A DNA stretch of 64,000 nt from Dichotomocladium elegans. Taxonomy: Eukaryota > Mucoromycota > Mucoromycetes > Mucorales > Lichtheimiaceae. The notes beneath the pieces were generated by a model. The model was given only the letters and a program-made list of their open reading frames with translations. It was not told where the DNA came from and made no database searches. Below are positions 24,102 through 36,100 of this stretch, piece by piece. The translations under genes were made by a program, and so were the position numbers. Location: contig JAIXMN010000006.1 of the NCBI GenBank assembly GCA_025716815.1, positions 1,550,001 to 1,614,000 of the forward strand, read 5' to 3'. Positions within the stretch are counted from its first letter, which is position 1, and each line of letters opens with the position of its first letter.

Positions 24102-25326
24102 TGGATGCAGATACTGTTTTTGTGCGCAGATGTACGCTTTTTTTCGATGTAGAAGCAATATTATATATGTGTTCTATCTTTTTTATTAATCAGAGATGAT
24201 GCAATTTTATTGTTACCTGTCCTAATAGCACGGGTAGAACCGCGGTGGGACAGAAGAATCGGTAGAGTGCCAGTGCGTGATAGGGCTAAGGATGGCGACA
24301 TTTGTCAATGTGAGCAACTGAGAGACGTGGTACAGGCGTGAAGACACGAATGCAATTATGAATAAATATAGAAAGTCACTATCTACCATACGTACAAAGG
24401 ATTCGGATACTGGTAGACCGCTTTCCGGCAATTGCAAAATTTTTCGGTTGGTGCCAACTAACAATACCGCAGCCAATCAAATCAACATCGCGTGCCAATC
24501 GTTTGAAATGTACATGCGATGGGGCAGTCAGTCCTAGCTACGCATCGTTTAGCTGGTTCATATTTCTGCAGAGCTCTTTTACTATGCACGGCTTACTGCA
24601 CCGAGCTGCTTGGAGCGCAGCGCATTGTCTGACATACAAGGATCAGACCATTATTCAATGCTGTAGCGCATATTTTCAGGCATCACTGCATACCTTCTGA
24701 AAGGTATTTCCCCATCTGGCAAAGATATCGAACATATCAGTGGACCCAACATTCTGATAACAGCATTGAACTATGTCTATATTCCTGCAGCCATCTCAGT
24801 CACTGGAAGCTAATAAATGTGACCTGATCACCAACCATTTGGACCAAAGAACTACGCCACTGATTCTAGTGTACGCTTCCCTTTGCTTGCGCCTGCATAT
24901 GGTCAGTTGTTCTTGTTGGCATGAATGGTCGATGCTTACTGGGTGTTGTGAATACAGTAAATCGGGTACATATCGATCGACGACATGGTTAATAGCAATT
25001 GTTTTGTCCACAACGCATATAATTCTTCTGCATCACATATTTTTCGACACCCCTGAGAGACATGGAATATATGATTTTTATAATATATCCTTGAGTTTCT
25101 CGACCGGATCCACCTTTATTCTCAGGAAATTGGGACGAAAATGTCTGTCCTTCCTCTTTACGGCTGATCCTAGTATACACTTCCTGTGATCGAGGGTTAG
25201 CTTGCGAAGATGAACATCATTCGACCGAGAATTCAAATAGCAGTAAAATAATCAAGAATTGCAGGCAAATGGAGGAGAAGAGATTCTAATAGTTAAGGCC
25301 GATTGAAGCTTTGTAAACCAAGTGCT
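24102..25326. other. No supported gene
   Basis: About 1.2 kb upstream of transporter copy 2. A 138-codon plus-strand frame at 24773-25189 starts with ATG but has no motif, odd composition (many Leu, His, Ser, Cys) and no splice context, so it is not called. The right end is the 3' flank of the unknown gene at 25.3 kb. Confidence 0.55.
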
Positions 25327-26403
25327 TTATTCGTCATCATTTAAACGACCAATCAAATCATTCCTACGTTCTCTTCTAAGACTTCGATCGCAAGGCATGA
25401 GTCCACGTTTAGACATCTTCTTGAATATAGCTTTGAGAGGATCGACATCATTAGATTCGTCTTGATTTAGTAGCTCCAACAGCATTTTTTCTTGGTTCAT
25501 GAGCCTTTCCTTTTCCGCCCAGAATAGGGCGAAAAGAAATTGGTAAAACGCGGTCCATTTATCAGTGTTTCGGAATCCGCACTTCGCAACATGCAAAATG
25601 GCAAGCTGGTGATGATCCCAGGGCCTGGATCGTTTCCGGGAGCTAATATGAAGTATACCACGTTCGCGGAGTTCTTGGACTACAAGGTCGAGCATCAGTG
25701 GCCTGCGGATACTGGCATCTTTTCTGTTGGAGAGCGCTGAGAGCGTGGACCACTTGGCTTCGTTTTGAAGCAATTGTAGTTGGGTGTCACAGAGGTCTTG
25801 AGCGGCCTTGGTGAGGGAATCGAAATGCTTTACTTGTATCGAAGTTAGGGATCGGACCTCGCGACGAAAAACAACGTCGCAGAGTCGTTGTTTGCGTTGT
25901 CTAACGAAAGGAATGCGTAGGGCTTTTGTGCGTGACCGGGACTTGGCGTGGTCAAAGATATCTTCGAATGAAGTCTCGTCGTCGACAGAGTTAACAAAAC
26001 CATCGTCTATCGAACGTTGATTCTGGTGGTGGCGATGCCTCCGATGGCTGGACCAGCGGAAGAACTGGTCTAGTGGGATCAGTGGGTCGTTCATGCTGCC
26101 AGACTCCGCAATCTCCGCGAATGATTTTTGTGGTATAGTTGTGCTGTAATGAATGTTTTCCCAGTCGCCCTCCCCGTCTTCAGATGCAGGTTGTTTTGGC
26201 GAGAATGAGAGGCCACAAATCAGCTCCCAGTCTTGTATTCCGTGGTATGCGGATATTTGAGGTGAACGAGTCAAAGGGGCAATAGGATGTGATGTGAGAT
26301 GAAGCGGAGGGAATTCATCAAGATTGTTCGCGAGCACGTCATCGTCGCTTTGACCAGAAGCCCGAGGGAACTTCAGTTCAGCAAAAGGTAGCGAGGACAT
26401 CAT
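25327..26403 (-). CDS. Unrecognised 358-residue protein
   Basis: Intronless open frame from ATG-ATG to TAA. I do not recognise a family. It has no signal peptide or membrane segment. The N-terminal ~110 residues are acidic and proline-containing, including QDWELICGLSFSP. Next comes a basic His/Arg patch (SSHRRHRHHQNQ), then from ~165 a helical, basic-rich region with many Gln, Leu and Arg (RQRKQRLCDVVFRREV onward). The C-terminal half contains LHVAKCGFRNTDKWTAFYQFLFALFWAEKERLMNQ, split here as two neighbouring segments, and ends in a highly charged tail. Lack of introns contrasts with its neighbours. It lies in the accessory segment between the transporters and pseudogenes and may be a lineage-specific gene. 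Confidence 0.5.
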   Translation of the reverse strand: MMSSLPFAELKFPRASGQSDDDVLANNLDEFPPLHLTSHPIAPLTRSPQISAYHGIQDWELICGLSFSPKQPASEDGEGDWENIHYSTTIPQKSFAEIAESGSMNDPLIPLDQFFRWSSHRRHRHHQNQRSIDDGFVNSVDDETSFEDIFDHAKSRSRTKALRIPFVRQRKQRLCDVVFRREVRSLTSIQVKHFDSLTKAAQDLCDTQLQLLQNEAKWSTLSALSNRKDASIRRPLMLDLVVQELRERGILHISSRKRSRPWDHHQLAILHVAKCGFRNTDKWTAFYQFLFALFWAEKERLMNQEKMLLELLNQDESNDVDPLKAIFKKMSKRGLMPCDRSLRRERRNDLIGRLNDDE

Positions 26404-27019
26404 AGAAGAATATAAGGAGTGTGGGCTTGATGTGTACCGTGGAAGACTTGATTTTGCCTTTTTATATGAGTATTATCGATGCCGCAGCAGTTTCCTTGGA
26501 GCAAGTGTCCCGCAGCAGGGGAGTGGCACAGCACCTTCCCCATTAAGGAATTATTTCCACCTAACCAATGCCTAATGCCACCATGAAGCCATTTCCTTTA
26601 TAAACACAATTTATAATTCTACGTAGGCAGGACGAAGAATCCTATGTTTTCTTATTCATCCATGAAAGCACCAGCTATATACCTCTACATAACCATAGTA
26701 TCTTGGTCCAATTTTCCGTAGCAACGAGAGAATCGGTCATATAGGTCTCAAAGAATTATCAGCAAAATGAATCATTCTTTAGCACCCGGTTTGTCCGGAA
26801 CATTTAGTGGTGCGAGATATTAGATAATAGGGGTTCAAAACACACTGCGGTATAACCGGAACATGTACTGTTATATCTCACCGGTGCATGAGACCTCCTT
26901 GTACGTAGTGGTGCTGATGCATTAGAGAATACGTGTCTAGACAGAGTACCTTGAAAGCCACAGCCCCTGGCGATGTGTCATCCATGTTATCCCGACTAAG
27001 ATCTCCTTTATAAATTTTA
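26404..27019. other. Intergenic, no feature seen
   Basis: AT-rich sequence upstream of the unknown gene and downstream of the decayed copies. Neither open frames with family resemblance nor structured RNA signals were recognised. Confidence 0.5.
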
Positions 27020-27022
27020 TAT

Positions 27023-27974
27023 CTAGTAGACATCTATGTAGTGTATGGAAGGAACTTTTAGGTCCTTATCTGGATTCATCCAAGCAAATATTTGCGCTTT
27101 CGCTAGGTACTCCCCATGGGAAACTTTGGCTTGGATATAAACATGGATAGCATCCTGGATTGAGATCCTATCGCAATACTTTTTGAGATTCACTGTATAG
27201 AGAAGGCTATTAACTTCGTTATCAGTAATCAAAACATAAATCTATCACATGAAGCTTTTCGCTAATCGTCACCGTCGCTAGGATCATTGTTTGTGTAATC
27301 GCTTCATTTCATAGAAATGGTGTTCGCCGTCCTTGATGTTCGTGCCTAACGACCACAAGTGCAATTGTTGACCTATGCGATCGGTTATTGTTAGCAAAAT
27401 AGATAAAATGTCGGCGGGCAAGAAAATTATAAACCTCGAAAATGAACAAGTATACCTTGAGGAGCGGCAACAAGTCTATATCTATACTCGCCCAAGGGTA
27501 TAGCCGCAGCAGACAATGAAACATGCTCAGGGCGCCAAAAGTGCCCTTGATATGATCATAGGAATGCCTTGCTTTGTCGTTTTTTCCATGTTGGCCTGAA
27601 GTTTCCAAAAGGAGGAACTCGATATTGTCGGGTAGCTGATAACCAGTGCTATTCGATCTTTTGGCCATCACGCCCTGATATAATAGACCTCAACCTCTTC
27701 TCACCGCCGTTAAAAAGAGCAGTGCTCATACAAACACCATCCACTACTTCAATAATGGGCCTCAAGGCATGGTCGTATGCAGTGATATCTGAGATTAATT
27801 TCGTATCGCTCGATCCACCACCACTGTTTGGTATAATGTTGTTATGCAAAACCGGAAAGATATCAGTTATGCATAACCTGTAAAGAGAAACTTACAAGAA
27901 CAGTAGAGCGGCTTCAAAAAGTTGGGCACGGGAGGCTCCTTTGCTTGGTCGATGATTGCTCTGAAAGATGACAT
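27023..27974 (-). pseudogene. Decayed orphan-family gene, part B
   Basis: On the minus strand a plausible first exon (MSSFRAIIDQAKEPPVPNF) ends at a GTAAGT donor, but the next coherent segment (SDTKLISDITAYDHALRP, then EVVDGVCMSTALFNGGEKR) is out of phase. After GRDGQK the frame breaks again and continues in another frame as KRSNSTGY, then NIEFLLLETSGQHGKND and YDHIKGTFGALSMFH. A further frame change precedes QQLHLWSLGTN. A last frame of 69 codons ends at 27023. From memory, hypothetical proteins with an EFLLLETSG-type segment are multicopy in Mucorales genomes; that is unverified. The frame breaks argue for a pseudogene, although intervening introns could explain part of them. Confidence 0.5.
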
Positions 27975-28134
27975 TGTACTGTAGCCGCAAATATCGGTAA
28001 AATTCCCATTGTGTCTTACGTCAAGTGGTCGGATAACCTCATTAATAAATGTGTTTTATGTTTGAGTATCAGTTTCAGGTAAATCCTCGCCTGGGAACTC
28101 ATAGAGCTCCACAAGAATCTCAATGGGACAACGC

Positions 28135-28851
28135 TTATTGACGCTTTCTCTGCTCTTGCGGATTCCTGATTGACTGTTTCACAGATTTTTTCGTTTTAAG
28201 CTTGGTGTATTGCGACGTATAGTTCCTTATTGAGATGCACTCACTCGAGCTAATGTAAGCTGAGGAATATGTCCTCGAAGAAGAAGGCACGAACATTGGT
28301 TTTGTCGCTGGCATCGAGTCATCTACCTCAATCGCGTTGAGAGCCATCAACGTCTTTTCCATGACTAATTCGCCGATGAGCCTGTCTATAGTGAGGCTCA
28401 TTTCCGCCGCAGGTTATGAATGTGTTGCCATTTATTCTTGCGCCTCGCCAGTGATATGGAGCGCCATGACCGGCGCTTCGTCCAGAAGAGGGATTGTATA
28501 CATAAGTCTGATGTGTCAATATTGCAGAAGATCGTTGGTGCTTTGCGCCAGCTCGCCTACATCTACTCTTCGGACGCTATTGAGGAATACATCCAAATTG
28601 GGGAGATAACCGCCCCAGAATGCCTCAAGAAGTTCATTTGTGGGGTGATCTAAGTGTCCGAGGCCGGTCACTTGAGGCGGCTCAATGAGGACAATGTCAA
28701 TCATGTCAGGGCTGTTGGCGAGAATCACAGCTTCCCTGGCATGCTAGGGTCCAACGATTGCATGCACTGGACCTGGAAGAGGTTCTCTACGACATGTCAG
28801 TGACTTTTGCGTAGGCAAGAAAAAGGTACTCACGATGGTGTTAGAAGCCAT
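28135..28851 (-). pseudogene. Decayed orphan-family gene, part A
   Basis: A normal-looking start, ATG then MASNTI, ends at a GTGAGT donor (28834). Downstream, one single frame stays protein-like for ~650 bases but is cut by four stops: EPLPGPVHAIVGP, stop, then HAREAVILANSPDMIDIVLI and on to NDLLQY, stop, LMYTIPLLDEAPVMALHITG, two stops close together, then MSLTIDRLIGELVMEKTLMA and a basic tail. Coherent sequence on both sides of in-frame stops in the same frame is the mark of a recently disabled gene. It lies directly upstream of part B in the same orientation, so both may derive from one multi-exon gene or from two neighbouring copies. Function unknown. Confidence 0.55.
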
Positions 28852-29170
28852 GGTATCTTATGACCTATGGATATGGCACTTGTTTTTTTAACCTTCCTTG
28901 GTCATTGAATGGCATCAATGTGCTGAACCGTTCTCCGATGTTCACTGAGATTTTGCAAGGTATAGTAGTAACCCATCTGTATTCTTAGGTGTCAACAGTC
29001 GCACATACAACTCCTCTCACGACTTTATGGATGGCATAATATACGAATTATACCCCCTCGTGATGTTCATGCATCATCTGCAAGCGAGAAAGTACATGGT
29101 ACGGATAGTAAATGATATATGACGAAGCCACAACTAATATTTCATTAATGTCAGTGTTTGCCAATCCCTA

Positions 29171-29420
29171 GGAATCGGCTAGGAGAGATGTTGAGAGAGT
29201 GTTGGAGTACTGCAGTCTCGTTTCGGCATCATTTAACAACCAGTGAGACTTTGGAATAAGGACGATGTCGGTGACATCGCCGTATCTCGACCTCATAAGT
29301 ATGACGTTGGACACATCCATAGCCGATTCATTGAGATGCGTGATAGCGTGGAAGCGATTAATCCCCTAAGTACGTATCGAAGGGAAGTGTTCTTCTTGAT
29401 TGTCCTCTTCAAGGCCAGTG
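29171..29420 (-). pseudogene. Possible further fragment of the same family
   Basis: A minus-strand frame reads MDVSNVILMRSRYGDVTD followed by IVLIPKSHWLL and ends at a stop near 29171. The pattern VIL..S..D..DIVLI resembles AVILANSPDMIDIVLIEPP in the decayed gene 600 bases away. Similarity is short and judged by eye, so the relation is tentative. Confidence 0.3.
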
Positions 29421-31203
29421 ATGAGTAGCAGGTAGAGGAAGTATCTTTGATAGGTGCAGTGTCCTGTCACACAAGCGGATATGAAATACCGGGTTCCGAT
29501 TCTTGGATCATGCCACGCTGCGTTTTGAATTATTTACTGTTTTACAATAAAGGAAGGAGGGGGATTCATAAGTGTGATCAGGGAGGATTTGTACAGTGTC
29601 GGCCAAGTCTAAACGGCGCTCAGGCACTCTTGCATCGCCCTTCCTGTTTGCAGGTTGGAATCGACTATTAGTTTTCGTATACCGACATATTGCCCTCTAC
29701 ATCTTCTTGAAGCAACTTATCGCTCCTTTCAGAATGATGAATATGGGCCCATAAAAGCAAAAAATCGACGGAGCCGAAAAAGCTGACGTATTTTTCCAGA
29801 GATGAATTTGTGAAATATCCTTTTCCATGCATGTAAGATTTGGTTCAACGACTTGGTGGTTCTGAATTGAGTGGCTAGAAAGAGTAAAAGAGGAATATTT
29901 ACACACTTTCTGAAACCAAAATAGCACACTGTACTATTAACCAAGACATCTTTGTAATTAATGATAGAAAAGCGTTCCATGCGTCGAAGAAGATCGTTTA
30001 AAACGTAAGATATCGAATGCTTCATCGATTGATGTTATCAACGAAACAATCAATGCGGTACTTTTTTCTTGGGAAAGAGTGCGGGGCGGGGAGACGTTTT
30101 CCGCCCATTCCCTAATTAGCAACAGGCTCGACCGGAATGATAGTCGCTGGCAGGGTTAATGTCAGCAGTAATGTGGAAATTGATCATCTATGCTTAACTT
30201 GTCGTCTAAGCCCAGTAAATGTGATAAGCAGCCATTCGACTGCAGCGTCCCTGCAAGGGACAAAGGGGCGCGATGGCTGATGGGCGGAAAAGGGTTTCAG
30301 ATGCTTGCTCGAAATTAAGCGGTGTTTCGATTGGATTGTGGTACATGCAGACAAGCAGAGAACCACTACTGAGTGCCGGCGTATTGCAGGAACACGCTTT
30401 GGGTGAGTTCCCAGTCTGAATGTTTAGGTAACTGTTCGGTGAAAGGTAGGCAACAATCCAATTTTAAACAGGCCGGCCATGGTCCAATGCCAAAAACAAG
30501 AAAGGAGGACTTTGCCTATATAGAGAGAATTCGAACGGATGAAGGACAGACCCGTCGTCATCAGCAGAAACAAAAGGAGACATTGTGGTACAGGAAGAGG
30601 TGGCGGGGACCCGGGAGTGACACTACCTCTCTCTTTCTTTCTTTCCGTCGTGGAAGGATCCGAGGGCGGGCCTCGGTGCTGAGGGTAGTTTGGGCAAATG
30701 GCATGTTCTATCTCAGCGACCCTTCCGATCCGGCCAATTTGTTGACGGTGATCTGGTACTGGATACATCGTATCAACAATGTGGGCAGGAAGGTGGCACT
30801 TGATACTGGCCTAAAAAAGCAAAGGATCAGGCTGAAAGGCCTCTGCAACGTGTAAATGAAAATTATGGTTGTGAGTCGTGTGGGAGAGCGAGCGAAAACG
30901 GAAATCGAAAAAAAGGGCGTGATTCATAGTAAACTTCCTTTTAGAACGCCGTCATTCAGGCGCATTTTCGATTGCAGAGGCAAGGGAAGTGTGTGATAGC
31001 GCTTACCTTACCCCGTCCTGTTCTTTTATTCTTACTCTCCTTCTCTCAAATACCCCTCCCCCCTTTCCTTAGCGTCCTTCCGCCTTCTCGGTTCTTCTTG
31101 GGCATAGTTTCATTCTCTTCTTCTCTTCCCTCTTTCTCCTAACTGTACCGCCAAACATACTCCCTACATACATACCCAGAGCCACCCACTCCGGACGACA
31201 CTC
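29421..31203. other. Pseudogene flank and cyclin promoter/leader
   Basis: About 1.8 kb. Open frames at 29697-30025 (-), 30373-30855 (+) and 30424-30768 (-) lack motifs, and the plus-strand one starts at GTG. The part from ~31010 to 31200 is strongly pyrimidine-rich (CCTTCTCT-like runs), as is common in fungal core promoters and leaders, and precedes the cyclin start codon directly. Confidence 0.5.
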
Positions 31204-32578
31204 ATGGCCTCTTTGCAAGCGACTGGCCACAATTATGCATTGCCTTTTCGACTTCTGCCGCTACCTTCCCCTTGTCGTCATGAACAAAGGTCAGAGTCCG
31301 CTCAAGGACTGCCGTCATTCTTTCCGTCATTGTCGTCAACATCATTATCGGTCTATGCCCCCAGCGCCTCCAGGGTCAGCTGCGATACGCGGACCTGCGG
31401 CGTGAATACAAATCTTGCCATAGCAGGCTGTAGTGATGTTGCTCATTGCTCTAAGAGTACCAGTCGTCCGTATTCCGATCCAGAAATGTACGCGTTACGT
31501 AACATGTTTGCGGACATGGAGAACAGTGGGCGGTTTTGGAACACCAGTAGTAGCAGTAATACCACTGGCGACAGTGCCGGAACCCATCATCTGCATCACC
31601 ATTTAAATACGACCGTGACTGCCAAGCCTCAGCACCCGCAGGTCGCGACCCACAGCAGAAGCAGCGGCATGACGACAGGTGGCCAGTCCTTCTATGTTGA
31701 GGCCCTGGTGGGTAAGACTTTTCAACGCGCCGAATTCAAGGGAACGGCGAAGGGGGAAATGGGGCATCCCATTCAGTGATATTAAATATCGACGGATAGA
31801 CACTTCTGCTCATATTATTGAGAGCATTTGGTCGTCGGGATTCACAAAAATGGCAGGAGCAGCAGCAGACACTACCGCCAATTTGATGCGACCTTCCACA
31901 GTAGTCCCACTCCGGACGTTCATTCAGGAAGTCCTTAAGCGATCGAGAACAACATATTCAACGTTGCAGACAGCCTTGTTCTACTTGTTTCGTGCGAGGC
32001 CGGCCATTCTGTCGCAACTCTACAAGGACACGATGATGGATTGGCAGGACGCGTATGTAAATTGTGGACGACGCATGTTTCTTGCTAGCCTCGTACTTGC
32101 ATCCAAGTTTGTGCAAGATAAGACCTATCGGAACTCTGCGTGGGGCAAGATTGCGGGCTTGCCTGTGGCAGAGATCAATGCGGCTGAGCGAATATTTCTT
32201 GACCTCATCAAATATCGCTTGTACATTTCTCATCCCACCTTTGAACAATGGCATTATCTTTTGCATATGCATGTAGAAGCGAGAGCAAGCCGCACTAATC
32301 AAGAAGGAAGCCGGAAAAAGCGCCGAATATCTGGAAATGATGCTCCCTTTAGCGCGACTACCACCGTAGACTCCACGACCAGTATCACCATGGATCTCTT
32401 CCACCTCCACCTTCACCATAACCATCACAACCGTCAACAGTGTTTCAAGAAGCGCAAAAGAGCGGCAGAAACAGAAGAAGTAGAAGAAATAGCGCACGGT
32501 GCTGATTACACTCATTTGTATAGCATGCGCTCCATCAACGCCAGCAATGGTGGGCCCAAGAAGGCACGGCAAAAGTGA
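31204..32578 (+). CDS. Pho85-type (Pcl/Clg1-like) cyclin
   Basis: Two exons, 31204-31711 and 31800-32578; 428 residues. The N-terminal ~170 residues are Ser/His/Thr-rich and disordered. The cyclin box lies at ~205-310 with the Pcl-family landmarks TFIQEVLKRSRTTYSTLQTA, RRMFLASLVLASKFVQDK and YRNSAWGKIAGLPVAEINA, then ERIFLDLIKYRLYI. Partners are Pho85/Cdk5-type kinases, used in nutrient, morphogenesis and cell-cycle control. The C-terminal region is basic (GSRKKRRISG, FKKRKRA), with likely nuclear signals and His repeats. Splicing removes a short in-frame segment that would otherwise read into a stop. The upstream ~190 bases are pyrimidine-rich. The subfamily (Pcl5, Pcl1/2 or Clg1-like) is not resolved. 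Confidence 0.85.
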
Positions 32579-33137
32579 CAGAGTTGACCATGCCGCTGGC
32601 AGAGGACGCACCTCGCCAATAGCCCATCCTTCGGAAGAACAGTTACATTCGTTTTACGATCTCATCTTCTATGACCGTTTCCCTTATATTTCGCTTATCA
32701 ATATTATACATGAGAGATGCCTTCCCCTTTTCACCTTCATACATTCCTTATTCTTAATATTTTCGCTTATATTACGTTCATCCCAACATCCCGAATTATG
32801 CACCCTTTTATCCCTCTATTAATGTGTCCCAGTTTAGTTGTACCATTAAGGTGCGTATTTTATCTTCAAAATATTAAATACTACACATCCGATGGCACAG
32901 AGCCTCAATTTTAACCCATCATTGCTTTGGTGGCAAGCTGTATGGCGGAGTAAATGCGACCTAAAGTCACACAGAGCAATTCCGCGCTCTCCCCAACCCC
33001 CAAACCCTCCTCTCTGTCTTTTCTGTCTCACAACCCCCTCTCCCGTGCGCCCTGCCCGCCCAACCACACTCTCTCAACCGGACCAACTTTTTCCGCCTTC
33101 CTCTCCTATTCATGGTAGGACCGGCTGGAGACTGTAC
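32579..33137. other. Intergenic, chitin-synthase-like gene promoter/leader
   Basis: The 3' flank of the cyclin followed by a C/T-rich tract (~32980-33110). The reading frame of the next gene's first exon stays open back to an ATG at 32892, so a longer N terminus is possible, but the pyrimidine-rich composition looks like leader sequence. Confidence 0.55.
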
Positions 33138-36100
33138 ATGAGGGTTGCCAAAGACTACTCATACATGCGCCGCACACCTACTTGGAATCGCTTCGTCTGG
33201 GTGTTGTTCTCCAGATTATGTACTTTTATCTTGCCCGATTCTTTCTTAAAATTCGTTGTCGGATTACCAACTGCAGGCAAGCCTCACCCTCCAATCCCAT
33301 TGTGCCATGTTGTGTTTATTTGCTAATTTCTAGTTATATATATATATATATCAGATTCTCGTCAGGCTTGGCGAGAAAAGATCGCCAGCTGTTTTGTCTT
33401 TCTTACCTCCGTTCTCTTCTTTATTTTCTGGATTGAGTACATCTCTACTCTCTTTTGTGACACTGAAGATTTCGTCTCCTACAATGACGTTTTCAAGAAC
33501 TCTTCCAAATATGTCGGAATCAACGGACGAGCATTTGAATATCCAAAATACCTGGAATCGCCTCTTAGTTCCGTGGCTGCTGATGTAGAACAGTATTCAG
33601 GAAAAGACGCCTCGTCCATGTTTCCGACATTCATGATGCTTGACCGACAAGGACGGATGACTTACGCAGATGATCGTCTAAACCATTGCATCGTCAACTC
33701 CGGAAGAACTTCTCAGGCTGACGCATGGCTAGCATATAAACTCTCGAATGACCCCGGCTACATGTATAAGAATGGTCTGAAGCAGTGTCCATATCCTAAC
33801 GACACGCTGACAACCGGTGCATCATGCTATCCTTGGCCTTTCCCTGGCCTTCCTCTGAAAGGAGGTACCGTATTAAAATATACGTTTCTCTTAATTCTTT
33901 CAATTCCAATTGGGCAATCTTGTAACAGATATTGTGTATGATACCGCCATTGTCAGCAATTATACGACCCTTCCTTCAGCAACTACCCCCGGGAAAGCAT
34001 ACGTCATATTGAACGGACGAGTGCTCGATGTCACAGCTTACCTTGACGCAGCAACAAACGTCATTGAGATGTCGTCTGGTATCTATTCGCGAGCCTTTGC
34101 CCTTGATCGTATGTTTCTACCGCTCGACGTTACTGTGATGCTTTTCATCAACCTTGGCACGGATATTACCGACATGTTTATGACGAACATCACCAACGCC
34201 AAAATATACAACGACTGTCTAGATCTTTTGTTCTTTAAGGGCGTCGTCGAGGAAGCTGCTCCTACTGGATGTAAGAGCATCAATCCGGCGCTTTGGGGAA
34301 CCATGGGTGTTGGCCTTCTATACTTCTTGGTCAAAATGAATCTTGCGAATCTGTGCCGTCTCCGCTTCATGCAGCGCTTCCTTTTCTCCTCAACGCCTGA
34401 GCTATCCTCGGTTGTGAAAATGTCCTTACCTCATACCATCATGATGATTCCTTGCTACGCCGAGCCGAGCGAAGTGTTGCGTCAGACATTTGAGTCCCTC
34501 GCGCGATCTAATTATGATGACGCAAAAAAGCTATTACTATTCGTTTGCGATGGCTTGTCGCAGAGCAAGATGGAAATCAAGGAGACTCACCTCTGTATTC
34601 TGGAGCTTCTTGGATATAGTGGTACAGTGGATCCCTGTCCACAGCGTTATATATCGCTAGGCGAAGGTCGCAAAAAAGACAACTGCGCCAAGGTCTATTC
34701 GGGCTATTATGAAACCGGGCGCAACAGGGTCCCATATCTCGTGGTGGTCAAGACGGGCGGACCGAGGGAGATTTCAGAAAAGGACGTAGGCGATCGCTCA
34801 AGTGACCTGGGAAATAGAGGAAAACGAGACTCCATGGTGCTAGTGTTCAGTTTTCTCGAACGCTGCATGAATTTGGCAGCGAATCGAATGACTCAGCTGG
34901 AGTATGAGTTGTTCAACCAATGTTACAGCGTGCTCGGCATTGATCCAAGAAGGTTCAAGTACTTGCTCGTTGTGGATGCAGACATGCAAGTCCAAAGCGA
35001 TGCTGTCCCCAAACTGGTCTCTCGCCTTGAAAAAGATCGCAGGATGCTAGCCGTCAGTGGCTATGTCCGACCCGCCAACCCCGAACAGAACATTACGACT
35101 ATGCTGCAGATATTCCCGTTGTATCAAATATCTTATTCTGGCCTGGCCTACGAGGCTTTTCTCGGCACGGTGCTGTCCGTCAATGGTGGTTTAGTTATGT
35201 ATAAGCTCTGGACAGAAAATACCCCGCTCGTTCCCACCGAGCAACCGTCGCAATGGTACCCATTTGAAAGCATCAACAGTATCCCTTCGTCGCAGCAGGC
35301 TGTGAGACCGCAACCCAAGTGGCCCAAGACCAGCGACGAAATTATTTCTGCCCAGAGTATGTGGGACGAGACAGGCGAGATTCCCAGCCCGAGCATGCTG
35401 AGTGGACAGGAATCGCGGTTATCGCTCTCACCCAACGCCGACATCAGGCCATGCTGTCTGCATCCCACTGTGCTCCGTGGGTTTGCAACTCCGAAGGCAG
35501 ACACCATGCACATGAAGAATGTGCTGCTGCTCGGGGAAGAACAATATCTGAGCGTCGTGCTTCTGAAGTCACATCCGCATCACCGCCTGGGATTTGAACC
35601 TGAAGCAGTAGGCTATGTGACATTACCGACGAACCTTTTTGCTCTTCAGGGGCAGCAGTCGCGGAGCATTCGTGTGGCGTTCCACAACCAACTTGAGATG
35701 CAACGTGTTGCCTGGGATTTGGGATTTGGCTGTTGGCTGGTGTCTGTCACCAAGCTGTTTGACATGATTTTCTCGGTCCCTGTCATCTTATACCTCTACA
35801 GCATCTTTATTCGGCTTTTCATGCATTTCGGGCTAGCTTACGCGATTATTGCGCTCAGTTTTGGCTGTCTCGTTTCCCTTCACATCATCTACTTTATTGT
35901 CCGGCGTCAGTTCAAGTACGTGCTCTGGTTCATCATCTACTGTTTGTTCTCTGTACCGCTATTTGCGATTTGGTATCCTTTCGTCGCGATCTGGTGCAGT
36001 GATTATGGTGATCGTTGGTATGACGTTTGGCCGACTTCGACGCGGCGCTATAGAAGTCGACGGCACGGTATCATCGATCACTATAGCGAAATGCAAGAAG

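Noticed and set aside
24773..25189. Plus-strand 138-codon ATG frame
   Set aside because: No domain, unusual composition and no supporting context; likely a chance frame in an AT-rich gap.
30373..30855. Plus-strand frame of 160 codons and an overlapping 114-codon minus-strand frame
   Set aside because: The plus frame begins at GTG, neither has a motif, and both lie in the upstream region of the cyclin gene.
32892..33137. Longer N terminus for the chitin-synthase-like protein from ATG at 32892
   Set aside because: The frame is open, but the sequence is a proline-coding C/T-rich tract typical of leader DNA and lacks family resemblance.
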